This document shows positions 53,972 to 63,994 of a stretch of DNA of 64,000 nt, one piece after another. Source of the stretch: CAVWXT01 sp963759115 (GTDB lineage: Bacteria > Planctomycetota > Planctomycetia > Pirellulales > Thermoguttaceae); NCBI GenBank assembly GCA_963759115.1, contig CAVWXT010000005.1, positions 1,612,001 to 1,676,000 on the forward strand, in the 5' to 3' direction. The notes under the pieces were generated by a model. It was given only the letters and a program-made list of their open reading frames with translations. It was not told the origin of the DNA and did no database searches. The translations under genes and the position numbers were made by a program. Every line of letters starts with the position of its first letter. Position 1 is the first letter of the stretch.

Positions 53972-54741
53972 TCACGGAAGGCGACAGGTCCATGTTTTCG
54001 GCCGGCGCATCTCCGCAAAAAACGGTCTCTCGCCGAAAAATGGACCAGTCCCCGACTGGCCATATACCGTTACAGTCAACCGATCGCCTCCAGATTGAAC
54101 GAAAATCCCTCGCCTGCGACGCGGGAGTTCCTGGTGATCCGGCCGCGCTCCCGGCACGCGACGCCGTCGATCTCGAATCGCGCCCGCCGTGCGGCAATAC
54201 AACTCCTCCTCGTGCCGATAGAGGATCACCTCCCGCGTCCAGTCGCGGCAGACGACGTGGCTGTGCGCGCTTCGGGCCGAGGATGCACGTGTCGGCCATC
54301 AGCAGCACGGCGTCGGCCGACGGCTGCGTGCGGTGCCGGCTGACGAAATCCAGCCGGGCCGTGCCGCTCAGCGGGTGCGGCCGGCGAAACAGCAACCGCA
54401 CCGACTCGCCCAACTCGAATCCGGCTGCCGTCGCGGCAGCCAGCCGAAGTCGCTGCACCGGCCGGCCGTCGACGCGGACCTCGCGCAGGGCCTCGATCAA
54501 GATATCCTTCGCCGTCGCGGCGGATGCGGGCGTGCCGGCTCGAAGGTCGCCCAGGATCGGCACGTCGGCCGTGCCCTGCCGGTCCGGCTGGCCGATCGTC
54601 ACCTCGTCGCCCAGGCAGACCCAGTATCCGCCCACGGCGTCGATCCACAGCATGAACCGATCGGCAATGTGCGCATCGCCGCGAGCCGCTCCATGCGCGC
54701 ATCTGATGTCCCAGGAAGACTGACTGCGATTCGAATCATGA
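53972..54741 (-). CDS. FHA-domain protein with several frame breaks, 3' end inside a MITE
   Basis: Pieced together from three frames: 'DRFMLWIDAVGGYWVCLGDE', 'VTIGQPDRQGTADVPILGDL', then 'SRHARIRRDGEGYL' in another frame, then 'REVRVDGRPVQRLRLAAATA', 'ESVRLLFRRPHPLSGTARLD', 'LYRHEEELYCRTAG' and 'GGDRLTVTVYG'. The 'SRHARIRRDG' stretch is the phosphothreonine-binding core of FHA domains. The last 24 codons and the stop come from MITE-A copy 3. At least three frame breaks make it either error-ridden or decayed. Neighbouring kinase and coiled-coil genes suit an FHA adaptor. Confidence 0.6.
53980..54053. repeat. MITE-A copy 3 (74 bp), at the 3' end of the FHA gene
   Basis: Ends 'gcgacaggtccatgttttcg' and 'cgaaaaatggaccagtcccc'. 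Supplies the FHA gene's stop codon and a tail reading 'GTGPFFGERPFFAEMRRPKT', the same kind of peptide as copy 1 in the CysRS-like gene. Confidence 0.85.
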
Positions 54742-54767
54742 TACCAGGATCACTGACTGTCCTGCGC

Positions 54768-55564
54768 TCACCATTTCTTCGCGCCGCCGCGGGCGTCTTG
54801 GCGGCGAAGTGCTCGGTCACCTGCTCGACGATGTTCTCCGGCGCGGCCTTGTCCAGCGGAATCTCGTCGTGGTAGTAGACCTCGGCATTGACCAGCTTCT
54901 CGGCCACTTCCAGCCGACTGCGCAGGTTCGACACCAGTTCCTTGACGCGGCCCAGCTGGCTGTCGTCGAACTGGTAGTTGCTGGTGGTCTTGGCGGCGGC
55001 GACCATCTGCAAGCGGGCCTCGAGGTTCTCCACCTCGACCTGCAACTGCCGCTTCGAGGCCAACATGCCTTCGAGCTTCTGCCGGGCGGCCGACGAGGCT
55101 CTTCTGCCGGGCGTTGCGGATCTCCTTCAGGCTGGCCAGCGTCGCCTCGCCGGTCTTGTAGCGCTCGAACCGGTTGGCCAGATCGGTCCGCACCTCGTCG
55201 GCCGTGTAGCTGCGGCCGCCGTACTGTAAGCTCGTCCTTGCCGGAGGCCAGGTCGGTCTTCAGCCGCAGCAGTTGCTCCTTCTCCTTGGCCAGCCGCGTC
55301 TGCGTCTCGGCGATCTGCTCGTCGAGCCGCTGCACCTCGACCTCCTCCTTGGCGATCACGTGCATGTTCTTGCGGACCTCGGGCACCAGGTCCTGGATCA
55401 TGCCCCGGGCACGATCGATCTGGAACTCGATGGGCACCGACTCCTGCACGGCGTCGGTCACGTATCCGGCCGACGTGCGGAGGTAGCTCAGCGCGTCGCG
55501 CCCGGCAAACACCATGCTCACCAGGACCGCGCCGCCGCCAATCACCAACATCTTTCTTGATCAT
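54768..55564 (-). CDS. Coiled-coil protein with N-terminal membrane segment (three frame breaks)
   Basis: About 265 residues. The start is the ATG at 55564, with 'GGAGGT' 8 bases upstream ('MIKK'), then a break to 'MLVIGGGAVLVSMVFAGRDA' (membrane helix). Coiled coil follows: 'EVEVQRLDEQIAETQTRLAK', 'ADEVRTDLANRFERYKTGEA', 'SKRQLQVEVENLEARLQMVA' and 'DDSQLGRVKELVSNLRSRLE'. Breaks near 55550, 55228 and 55095; two fit GGG shortened to G. Likely a periplasmic or membrane scaffold. First gene of the minus-strand signalling run. Confidence 0.65.
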
Positions 55565-55611
55565 GACCCATACCTCCACTGCGAAGAATGTGAAAACGGC
55601 GTCTCGCTGGA

Positions 55612-55692
55612 GGTAGTTCGCCGGCGAAGGCCGAACATTGTGGGAATCTCTTCGATTTGGTCCCGATATTCGGCCGCCGCCGGCGAACTACT
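55612..55692. repeat. Palindromic intergenic element (MITE-like)
   Basis: Outer arms 55614-55626 'tagttcgccggcg' and 55678-55690 'cgccggcgaacta' are exact complements; inner 'ggccgaacattgtggga' and 'tcccgatattcggcc' nearly pair. About 80 bp, upstream of the coiled-coil gene. Confidence 0.75.
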
Positions 55693-55909
55693 ATCAGTGA
55701 ACGGGTCGGCCATCCCGGCTCCAGCGCGACGCAGGAAACGGGATTGGCCAGCGTGAGGATCCCGCGGGCGTCTTTTTTCACCTAGAATTGCTGGGGGATT
55801 CTTCGCAACCTCACACACATGGGGGGAGTGGGGTGGTTGACTTGGGGCGACGCTTCGCCCATCATGCACGGAGGCGTGATCGTTTGCCACATCCTGGGGG
55901 GACCACGCA

Positions 55910-56563
55910 ATGACCGGTGTATTCATCCTCTGTGCCGCAGCGGGCGGAACCGTTCTGGTCATTCAGTTCTTGCTCGCTCTCGTGGGGCTTGGGGGCGAGG
56001 CGTTCGACATCGACGTGCCCCATGACATCGGCCACGACTTCGGTGGCGATTTCCACGGCGACGCAGGCACTGATTTCCACGGTGATAGCGATTTCCACGT
56101 CGATCATGGCGGCGACACAGGCGCCGCCGACCAGGCCGCTCACCACGGCTCGTCGTGGCTCTTCGGCGTCCTTTCCTTCCGTGCCATTGTAGCCGCGCTA
56201 GCCTTCTTCGGGCTGGGCGGCCTGGCCGCCGGGTCGGCCGGGGCTTCCGCCTCAACCACACTATTGACGGCCCTCGCCGCTGGGGCCGCCGCCATCACCG
56301 CCGTCTATTGGATGATGCAGGGTCTGCGACACCTGCGAGCAGAAGGCACCGTGCGAATCCAACGGGCGCTAGGCCAGTGCGGCACCGTGTATCTCACCGT
56401 GCCCACTAATGGCGCGGGCAGCGGGAAAATCCAGCTTAACCTGCAAAATCGGACCATGGAGTATTTGGCCGTTACGTCGGGCCCAGAACTCCCTACAGGA
56501 ACTAAAGTTGTAGTAGTAAGCGTGGTCGACCCGACCACCTTGGCGGTGGAACGTGAAGCCTAG
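55910..56563 (+). CDS. NfeD-like membrane protein (flotillin partner)
   Basis: 217 residues: helix 'VFILCAAAGGTVLVIQFLLA', a Gly/Asp/His-rich loop ('DVPHDIGHDFGGDFHGDAGT', 'HGDSDFHVDHGGDTGAAD'), two more helices and a C-terminal OB-type domain ('LGQCGTVYLTVPTNGAGSGK', 'GTKVVVVSVVDPTTLAVERE'). The His/Asp-rich loop could bind metal. NfeD/YuaF proteins are encoded with flotillins and organise membrane rafts. The flotillin gene starts 105 bases downstream. Confidence 0.85.
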   Translation: MTGVFILCAAAGGTVLVIQFLLALVGLGGEAFDIDVPHDIGHDFGGDFHGDAGTDFHGDSDFHVDHGGDTGAADQAAHHGSSWLFGVLSFRAIVAALAFFGLGGLAAGSAGASASTTLLTALAAGAAAITAVYWMMQGLRHLRAEGTVRIQRALGQCGTVYLTVPTNGAGSGKIQLNLQNRTMEYLAVTSGPELPTGTKVVVVSVVDPTTLAVEREA

Positions 56564-56570
56564 CCGCGAC

Positions 56571-56640
56571 AGAAGGGGTCTTAGGTCTTGGGCCTTTGGT
56601 CTTAGTGTCGAAGACCCAAGCCCCAAGACCGAAGACCAAA
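56571..56640. repeat. Inverted repeat between nfeD-like and flotillin genes
   Basis: 'gtcttgggcctttggtctta' and 'aagacccaagccccaagacc' nearly pair, forming an imperfect stem of about 20 bp within a possible co-transcript. It could attenuate or stabilise the mRNA. Confidence 0.55.
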
Positions 56641-56668
56641 ATAGCAGCAGTACCGGAGATCAATTCCC

Positions 56669-58273
56669 ATGACTAACTTCGTCTTGTTTGCAGCAGGGGT
56701 CAGTGAAGCCCAACAATGGTTTGGCATCGCCGTGGTGCTGACCGTGATGATGCTGTTTACTGTCCTCATACTGTTGTTGAAGTTCTATAAGCGATGCCCC
56801 AGCAACCGCGTCTTGGTGATCTACGGCAAGTCGAGCCGCACACACGAAGCGGCAGTCTGCATCCACGGTGGGGCTCGCTTCGTCAAGCCGCTGCTCGAGG
56901 ACTTCGCTTGGCTCAATCTGGAGCCGATGCAGATCGAAATCCCGCTCCGCGGGGCGTTGTCGATGGAAAACATCCGCGTCAACGTGCCCAGCGTATTTAC
57001 CGTGGCCATCGGCGTTGCGCCCGAATTGATGCAGAATGCTGCCATCCGTCTGCTGGGGCTGAACCGCGTGCAAATCTCGAAACAGGCCGAAGACATGATC
57101 TTCGGCCAACTCCGCCAGGTGATCGCCTCGATGCAAATCGAGGACATCAACCGCGACCGCGACAAGTTCCTGGCCGCCGTGCAGAGCTCGCTGGAGCCGG
57201 AGTTGCGGAAGATCGGCCTGGTGCTGCTGAACGTCAACATCACCGACATCACCGACGAGTCGGGCTACATCGAGGCCATCGGCCGGAAGGCGGCGACGCA
57301 GGCGATCCAGAAGGCCCGCGGCGACGTGGCCGATAACGAAAAGATGGGCGAAGTCCGCGTGGCCGAGGCCGAGCGCGAGAAATCGGTCCAAGTGGCCAAC
57401 GCCCACAAGGTCCGCGAGATCGGCACCCGCGACGCCATGCGCGAGCAAGCGGTCCGCGTGGCGGAACTGGAAAAGGCCCAGAAGATCGGCGAGCAAACGG
57501 CCGGCTTCGAGCGCGATTCCCAGGTGAAGGCCGCTGAGCGCGACATGCGTATCAAGCTGGCCCAGGCCGACGCTCAAGCGGTCGAGGGCGAGAACCTGGC
57601 CAAGGCCGACATCGTCGCCTCCCAGGCCGCCTTGCAGGTGAAGAAGGCCGAAGCCTACCAACTGGGTGAATCCCGCAAGGTCCAGGCCGAGGCCGCCGTG
57701 CTGGAGACCGAGCACCTCGCCCGCGCCAAGGCCGCCCTGGCCGAGGCGCAGCGGATCGAGGCCGAGCGTCGGGCGGAGCTTGAGGCCCCTGCCAAGGCGG
57801 CGAGGGCCCGCGTCGAGGTCGACGCCGCCGCCGAAGCCGCCAAACGCCGCATCGAGGCCGAGGGCGAGGCGTCGGCCATCTTCGCCCGGCTCGAAGCCGA
57901 GGCCCGCGGCCAGTTCGAAATCCTGGCCAAGAAGGGCGAAGGTTTGCAGCGGATCATCGAGGCCTGCGGCGGCTCGGAGCAGGCCTTCAAAATGCTCATG
58001 CTCGAACACTTCGACCATCTGGTCGAGGCTTCGGCCAAGGCCATCTCGAACATCAAGTTCGACAAGGTGGTGGTCTGGGAGGGCAACAGTCAGAACGGGG
58101 CCAGCGCCACGTCGAACTGGCTGCACAACATGGCCCGCACCCTGCCGCCGATGATGCAAGTGATGAAAGACATCGGCGGGGTGGAGTTCCCCGAGCGGTT
58201 CGTCAACTTAGGCGACGCGGAGAAGAAGCCGGTCCACGACGGCGACGCCAAGCCGCAGGCGGCCGAGGCGTAA
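56669..58273 (+). CDS. Flotillin-family protein (YqiK/FloT-like)
   Basis: 534 residues. N-terminal helix 'GIAVVLTVMMLFTVLILLLK', then an SPFH domain ('NRVLVIYGKSSRTHEAAVCI', 'LEPMQIEIPLRGALSMENIR', 'SLEPELRKIGLVLLNVNITD', 'GYIEAIGRKAATQAIQKARG'), then a long Ala/Glu coiled coil ('AAVLETEHLARAKAALAEAQ', 'AEAAKRRIEAEGEASAIFAR'), ending in a compact domain. Flotillins form membrane microdomains; the NfeD-like gene upstream is the usual partner. Full length and intact, in contrast to its neighbours. Confidence 0.92.
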   Translation: MTNFVLFAAGVSEAQQWFGIAVVLTVMMLFTVLILLLKFYKRCPSNRVLVIYGKSSRTHEAAVCIHGGARFVKPLLEDFAWLNLEPMQIEIPLRGALSMENIRVNVPSVFTVAIGVAPELMQNAAIRLLGLNRVQISKQAEDMIFGQLRQVIASMQIEDINRDRDKFLAAVQSSLEPELRKIGLVLLNVNITDITDESGYIEAIGRKAATQAIQKARGDVADNEKMGEVRVAEAEREKSVQVANAHKVREIGTRDAMREQAVRVAELEKAQKIGEQTAGFERDSQVKAAERDMRIKLAQADAQAVEGENLAKADIVASQAALQVKKAEAYQLGESRKVQAEAAVLETEHLARAKAALAEAQRIEAERRAELEAPAKAARARVEVDAAAEAAKRRIEAEGEASAIFARLEAEARGQFEILAKKGEGLQRIIEACGGSEQAFKMLMLEHFDHLVEASAKAISNIKFDKVVVWEGNSQNGASATSNWLHNMARTLPPMMQVMKDIGGVEFPERFVNLGDAEKKPVHDGDAKPQAAEA

Positions 58274-58310
58274 GCAAGGGCGTGGCACGATTCCTTGGCG
58301 GCGCGTTGTT

Positions 58311-58510
58311 TGCCCTGAAGGGGCTCAGTTCACTCAGCCCAGGGCAACGCCCTGGGGAAATTGGTCCAATCGAACCGGTGCTGTCGGCCCAACGGGCCAA
58401 CCGTTCGTCGAGTGATTGGCCCGTTGGGCCAACGGATGGACAATATCTTCTTCGTTCCCTGGGGCATTGCCCTGGGCTGGGTGAACGGCAGGGCCTTCGG
58501 CCCTCATCGC
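58311..58510. repeat. Nested palindromic repeat C, copy 2
   Basis: 'cccagggcaacgccctgggg', 'tcggcccaacgggccaaccg', 'gtgattggcccgttgggcca' and 'ggcagggccttcggccctca' occur in the same order as in copy 1 (23456-23650), about 80 percent alike by eye. Intergenic between flotillin and MacB genes. Confidence 0.75.
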
Positions 58511-58607
58511 CAGTACCGAGAAATCATGCCGTGAGCAATGGCGTGGCAGCTTGGCGACGTTCCGCACCCGATGGCCTTCGGCGAAGAAGGCTCCTTGAGG
58601 AACCCGC

Positions 58608-60959
58608 CTACTCGTACCGCAGTGCCTCGATCGGGTCCAACCGCGAGGCCTTCCAGGCGGGATAGAAACCGAACACGATCCCGACCCCGGCCGAAACCGC
58701 CACGGCAACGAGGATCGCCGGCAACGAGGCCTGCGTGGGCCAGTGCTTGATCGATCGCACCATGATCGAGGCGGCCCGGCCCGCCAGGATGCCCATCGCG
58801 CCGCCGGCCAGGCACAGCAGCACGGCCTCGACCAGGAACTGCCGCAGGATGTGATGGCTGCGGGCGCCGACGGCCATCCGCAGGCCGATCTCCCGCGTCC
58901 GCTCCGTGACCGAGACCAGCATGATGTTCATGATGCCCACGCCGCCGACCACGAGCGAGATGGCGGCCACCACCAACAACAGGGCGCCCATGAGTTCCGA
59001 AGCCGAGCGACATCGTCTTCGTGACTTCGGTCATGTCGCGGATGTCGAAGTCGTTGTCGCGATCGGCCCCGAGATGGTGCCGCTCGCGCAAGAGCCCGGT
59101 GATCTGCTCGATCGCTTGCGGGATCTCCTCGGCGCTGGCCGCCTTGGCGAGGATTTGGTCGACGTTGACGCGGCGCACCGCCATGGGCGCATCGACGAGT
59201 TGCACTGCGGAAGGCAAAGCGTAGAGCGGCGTTCCGGCCGGGTACAGATTGTTCAGGGTGTTCATCGTATTCAAGGCCGCCTGCGCCACAGCGTTGGTAC
59301 TGCCCGCCCCGGTGCCGTTGACGCGGAACTTGACGGTGGTCCAGGGGGCCAGCACGATGTCGTCCTGGTCTTGGCCCATCATGTTGGCGCCCTTGGGACT
59401 CAACACGCCGATAACCCGGAACGGGACGTTTTGGATGCGGACTTCCTTGCCCGCCGCCGACTCGCCCTGGAAGAGCTCGCGCTTCAAGGTGGCGCCGATC
59501 AGGCAGACCTTGGCGGCGTTGGTAACGTCGCTATCGGAGAAGCAGTCGCCCTCGTCCATGTTCTGCCAATCGCGGACCGCCAGGTAGCCGGGCGTGGTGC
59601 CCGTCATCGTCCGCGGAATCCAGTTGCGGTTGCCGTAGACCACCTGCGCCGGGCCCAGACGATGGGGGCCACGTCGCTGACGGCCGGGCACTGGTTCAAA
59701 ATCTCCTCCATGTCGGACGGCTTGAGCGTCTGGATGCTGCCGGAGCCCAGATTGACGCTGCCGGTGACGGCCCAACCGGGCATGATCAGGATGTTGTTCG
59801 CGCCCATGCTGGAGATGGTCTTCTGGAGCGCGATCTTCGAGCCCTCGCCGATCTCCGACATGGCGATGACCGCCCCCACGCCGATGATTACCCCGAGGGC
59901 GGTCAGGGCCGCCCGCATCTTGTTGCGCCGCAGCGCGCCGAAGGCCGTGCGGAACGTGGACGGCAGCAGCGAAGTGGCGGACGAGCGTCGCGGCTTTGAT
60001 TCGGCATCGCCATATAGAGAGCTTGCCGGCTGGGCAGTCGCTTTCGGTTGCGGTCTCGGGTGGCTGTCATCGGCAATTGTCGTGGCCGTCCTCGCGTCCG
60101 TTGCCGTGGCCACGGCGGCGCCGTTGCCGGCCGCTGCCGGCCGCCGCGACGTCGTACGGACGGTCGCTGTCGCAGTGCCGCCGTTGCCGTTGCCGTGCGC
60201 CACGTGCGACGAAGGCACGGCCGCCCGCCCGCGACGGGTCTCAGGAGCCGGATGGTCGTCGTGCGCGATGGGCACGTGGGTCTCGTCGCCCTCGATCAGA
60301 CCGTCGGCAATGCAGATCGTGCGGTGGGCGTAAGCGGCCACCTTGGCATCGTGCGTCACGAGGATGACGGTGATGCCCTCGGCATTGAGTTGCTGGAACA
60401 TCTTCAGGATTTCGACGCTGGTGTGCGAATCGAGGTTGCCGGTCGGCTCGTCGGCCAGCAGCAGCGAGGGGTGATTGACCAGCGACCGTGCAATGGCCAC
60501 GCGCTGCTGCTGGCCGCCCGACATCTGCGACGGCTCGTGGTCCGAGCGATCGGCGAGCCCGACCCGCTTCAAGAGCACCTGGGCCAGCCGTCGGGCATCG
60601 CCGCCGCCGGTGTGCCGCGGCGCGTAGTCCAGCGGCATGGTCACGTTCTGCGTCGCGGTGGTCCGCGGTAGAAGGTTGAAGCTCTGGAAGACGAAGCCCA
60701 GCTTGGCCGTCCGCACCAGCGCCCGCTGATTGGGCGTCAGCCGGCTCATCTCCTGGCCGTCGAACCAATACTCGCCGGAACTCGGCCGGTCGAGGCAGCC
60801 GAGGATGTTCATCAACGTGGTCTTGCCGGAGCCCGAGGCGCCCATCAGCGCCACCATCTCGCCGTGTGCGATCGAGAGCGAGACGCCCTTGAGTACCGGA
60901 ACGTCAACGTCGCCCAGGTGATAGGTCTTGGTGATGTTTTCCAGCCGGAGCAGTTCCAT
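58608..60959 (-). CDS. MacB-type ABC transporter, ATPase fused to permease (frame breaks near 59657 and 59005)
   Basis: About 784 residues. ATPase: Walker A 'LMGASGSGKTTLMNILGCLD', signature 'SQMSGGQQQRVAIARSLVNH', Walker B 'LLLADEPTGNLDSHTSVEIL'. A low-complexity Thr/Ala/Arg linker follows (residues about 230-310). The permease starts 'TAFGALRRNKMRAALTALGV', has a large periplasmic MacB-PCD-like domain ('GATLKRELFQGESAAGKEVR') and ends in the FtsX helices 'LVVAAISLVVGGVGIMNIML' and 'GIVFGFYPAWKASRLDPIEA'. Such proteins export peptides, lipoproteins or drugs with MacA-like partners; none is adjacent. Two breaks split the permease. Confidence 0.85.
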
Positions 60960-61402
60960 GGATGACTACCGTCCGTCTCGCGGTGCGCGAAGAAACCAGC
61001 AGCGTGAAGCAATCCGTAATCGGTCCCGGCCATCACCGCTCGCCGTCAAGGCGGTCTGCTTAGACCGTCGTCTCGAATCGTTCGATGGTCACGGCCCGAT
61101 GGGTGTTGTCGGGGGACGGGACCGGCAGGCGGGGTATGGCAGGCGGGAATCAACAGGGCATGTTGAACTGGAATCTAGTCTAGCCGAAGAGGGAGGCTTC
61201 TGCAACTACGGCGGCTTGGACGAACACGATCTTGATGTCCGGGAGCCCGGTGCGACCCCGGAATCGTCGCGGAAACCACCTGACTGTGTATCCCGGAATT
61301 GCCATGAAGTGTGGCCCGGGCGATGAACCAGCGACCGGCGTCGGCGGTTGATGCGACTCGTGGCGCCGGGTAAGATGGGCATCGAAGGATGCCGGATGTG
61401 AC
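60960..61402. other. Intergenic stretch without a recognisable gene
   Basis: 443 bases between the macB-like gene and the IS630 element. Short frames here have no ribosome site or motif. Should contain the macB promoter; none is clear. Confidence 0.4.
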
Positions 61403-62711
61403 CTAGTGGTCTGTCCAACTAGAGTTTACTAATGATAGACCTTTGACAAATCGCAGGGATCGGCGTGTTCATCTTGGCGAACGAACTCGGGGTACAGACA
61501 ACGCAGTTTGACGCGCGCGTCATTGGTCGTGAACTGCCAGTTGACCTGGGTAGCGCGAAGGTTGCGATCGCCTTCCCAAGCGGCAGCCTCGTCCGCCAGA
61601 CGTTGCCCGTCGTCGATCCGGCGTGCCAAGCATTGCCGTCCGAGCACGCTCAATTCGCATTCAGCAATGTTCAACCAGCTTCCGTGTTTGGGTGTGTAAT
61701 GAATCTCCAGGCGTTGCGTCAGCCGCCGGGCTTCGGCCGGAGCAAACGCTTCGTAGAACGACGCGGGCGAATGGGTGTTCAAGTTGTCCATGACCAGTAC
61801 GACCCGCTCCGCAGCCTGGTACTTTTCGTCCAAGAGGTCTCGCAGCGCGAAGGCCCAATCCACACGAGTCCGCCGCTCTGTTACCCGAACATGCCGGTAG
61901 CCGCGAAGCGGCTCGACGAACATGAAGATGTTGCATGTGCCGAGGCGTTCGTATTCCGAGTCGTACCGCAACGGTTGGCCGGGACGCAATGGCAACGGCT
62001 GGCGAGCTTCGCCCACAAGTTGTTTGCTGGCTTCATCCATGCAAATCACGGGAAAGCGGGGGTTATAGGGCCTGTGGTAGACTTCGAGGACATCTTCCAT
62101 CCGCCAGACAAACTCCCCGTCGTGTTTCTTCGGAAGGCACCATTGCTGTTTCAGCCAAGCCTTAACCGCATTTTTTTTAGCGTGCGGCGCACCGTTTCCG
62201 CGCTGATGGAAGGCACCACTTCCAATTCGACGAGCTTGCCGGCGAGCATCCGCAATGTCCATCGTGCCCGCCCTTGGGGAACGGGGCCGCAACAGGTGGC
62301 CACAAGTTTTGCCTCGGCTACGCCGTCGAGTTTACGTAAACGAGACGGGCAATCCTGTTTCTTCCGGCGGAGTGCGGCTTCCAGTCCTTCTTCCACCCAC
62401 CGTCGGCGAACATTGAAAACCGTCTTCGCAGCGACGCTGAGGGCTTCCGCGACTTGGGCATCGGTCTGCGCCTCGCCGTCTTTGCCCTGGTCCGCCTTGA
62501 GCAAAATCCGGGCACGTGCAATGGACAGCGCCGATCCCTTTCCCTTGCGCACCAAGGCGTCAAGTTCCAACCGTTCCCCCTCCGTCAAACGAACAACAAA
62601 CACCTTTTTCATGGCTACATCCTTGTACTGCCGAGGCGACAAACGATCCATCCGCCCGGTTAAATACCAGAATGTAGCGAATTAGTAAAGTCAAATTGGA
62701 CAGACCACTAG
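61403..62711. mobile_element. IS630-family insertion sequence
   Basis: Ends 'ctagtggtctgtccaa' (61403-61418) and 'ttggacagaccactag' (62696-62711) are inverted repeats, extended imperfectly inward ('tttactaat'). Terminal TA at both ends fits the TA target duplication of IS630/Tc1. Length about 1.3 kb. One transposase split at an A8 tract. Confidence 0.85.
61429..62612 (-). CDS. IS630-family transposase, expressed by frameshift at an A8 tract
   Basis: First frame from the ATG at 62612 ('MKKVFVVRLTEGERLELDAL'), with HTH 'AQTDAQVAEALSVAAKTVFN' and 'ARWTLRMLAGKLVELEVVPS', ending 'VRRTLKKMRLRLG'. A one-base backward slip at the A8 tract (62171-62178) gives 'NAVKAWLKQQWCLPKKHDGE', then 'RFPVICMDEASKQLVGEARQ' (Asp), 'VVLVMDNLNTHSPASFYEAF' (D-N-x3-H) and 'HYTPKHGSWLNIAECELSVL' (Glu), the DDE core. 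About 390 residues joined. Intact on both sides, so likely active by programmed -1 frameshift. Confidence 0.85.
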
Positions 62712-62768
62712 GAGAAAACCTGATTCCCCGGCCCAACCCGAGGACAAGCAGAAAGAAGGAGCGGTCCC

Positions 62769-63831
62769 ATGAGATTGGCAATCACTGTGGCGGCAAGTCT
62801 ATTGGTAGGTCTCGTCGCGAGGTTCCCGGCCGCACTCCGCGGCCGACGAGAAGGGCGACTCAGGCCAGCCGAATTGGGAGCGGGTCTGGGCCGGCCCGGG
62901 AGTCGACGCCGACATTCGCCGCCTCATCCAGGCCGTTGACGCCCCACGGATGTCGAAGCACCTCTTCTATCTGGCGAAGGCCCCGCTCCCCTATCGCAAG
63001 CTCAACTTCACCCTGCCCGGCCACGACAAGAACACCCTTTACGAAGCCGACGACTTTCTCACCGGAAAATTGGAGTCGTGGGGCTATCGCGTCGAGCGCG
63101 AGGCGGTTCAGGTGCAAGCCTTTCGCCGGGACAGCAGCAAACCGAAATCGGCGCAGTACTCTCGTCCCATGCCCGACGACCCCTGGTATACGGCCTACAA
63201 TCTCTACGCGGAGAAGAAGGGCCGGTCGCAGGCAGACAAGATTATCGTCGTAGTGGCCCACAAAGACTCGCAAAGCTGGGTCGATTCGCCCGGCGCTAAC
63301 GACAACGCCATTGGGACAGTCGGGGTCTTGGAGTTGGCCTGCGTGCTGGCCAAGTACGACTCCGAGCGCACCATCCGGTTCCTCTTCTGCAATGAAGAAC
63401 ACACGCCCTGGACGAGCGTGACGGCGGCGCAGAACGCGAAGAAACGCGGCGACAAGATCGTGGCCGTCTTCAACATCGACAGCATCGCCTCGAAGTCGCC
63501 CGAGCAAACCGCGGCGGGAAAGCCGCTCAACGTCACGCTCTACACGGCGTCGGAGGGCGAGCGTTTGGCCCAGTTGATGAGCGCGGTCAACACGCGGTTC
63601 GCCATCGGCCTGGAGCAGCGGGCCGCCAAGCGGACGGCGCCCGGCGATGACGACGGCTCGTTCGTCAACGCCGGTTACCCGGCCGCGATCCTCAATATCG
63701 GTTCCTATCCCTACGCCGACCCCAATTACCACGCCGAGGGAGACATCCCGGAGCGGAGCGACGTCCCCAACGCCGCCAAAGCCGTGCAGGCGACCCTGGC
63801 GGCCATTCTGACGGTCGATCGCGAGCATTGA
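62769..63831 (+). CDS. Secreted M28-family metallopeptidase (frame break near 62850)
   Basis: About 354 residues. Signal peptide 'MRLAITVAASLLVGLVARFP' from the ATG at 62769, then one break near 62850 (a GGGG run appears short by two) to 'ADEKGDSGQPNWERVWAGPG'. Zinc sites 'IIVVVAHKDSQSW' (H-x-D), 'SPGANDNAIGTVGVLELACV' (Asp), 'RFLFCNEEHTPW' (Glu-Glu) and 'PNYHAEGDIPER' (His). M28 peptidases release N-terminal residues or hydrolyse related amides in the periplasm. The break lies after the signal peptide and probably is an error. Confidence 0.8.
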
Positions 63832-63965
63832 GCGAACGTGAGACATGCCGGACGTCGACGCGATTGAATCCGGCATGACTACCACGGTGACAGGGCCGTT
63901 TCTCCCCATGCACCGATTGCCCCGCCGCACTCGCACCGGTCACCGGGCATGAGGCACAACGATTC

Positions 63966-63994
63966 TTGACTTACCCATTTGTCTGCCATATTAT
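63966..63994 (+). promoter_or_regulatory. Sigma-70-type promoter at the right edge
   Basis: TTGACT (63966-63971) and TATTAT (63989-63994) with 17 bases between, pointing out of the window. It presumably drives a gene beyond 64000. The stretch 63832-64000 has no gene. Confidence 0.45.

Noticed and set aside
52778..54343. 521-codon frame opposite the kinase and FHA genes
   Set aside because: Antisense frame; kinase motifs are on the minus strand.
56660..58159. 499-codon frame opposite the flotillin gene
   Set aside because: Mirror of the Ala/Glu coiled coil; low-complexity 'GLG/LDL' translation.
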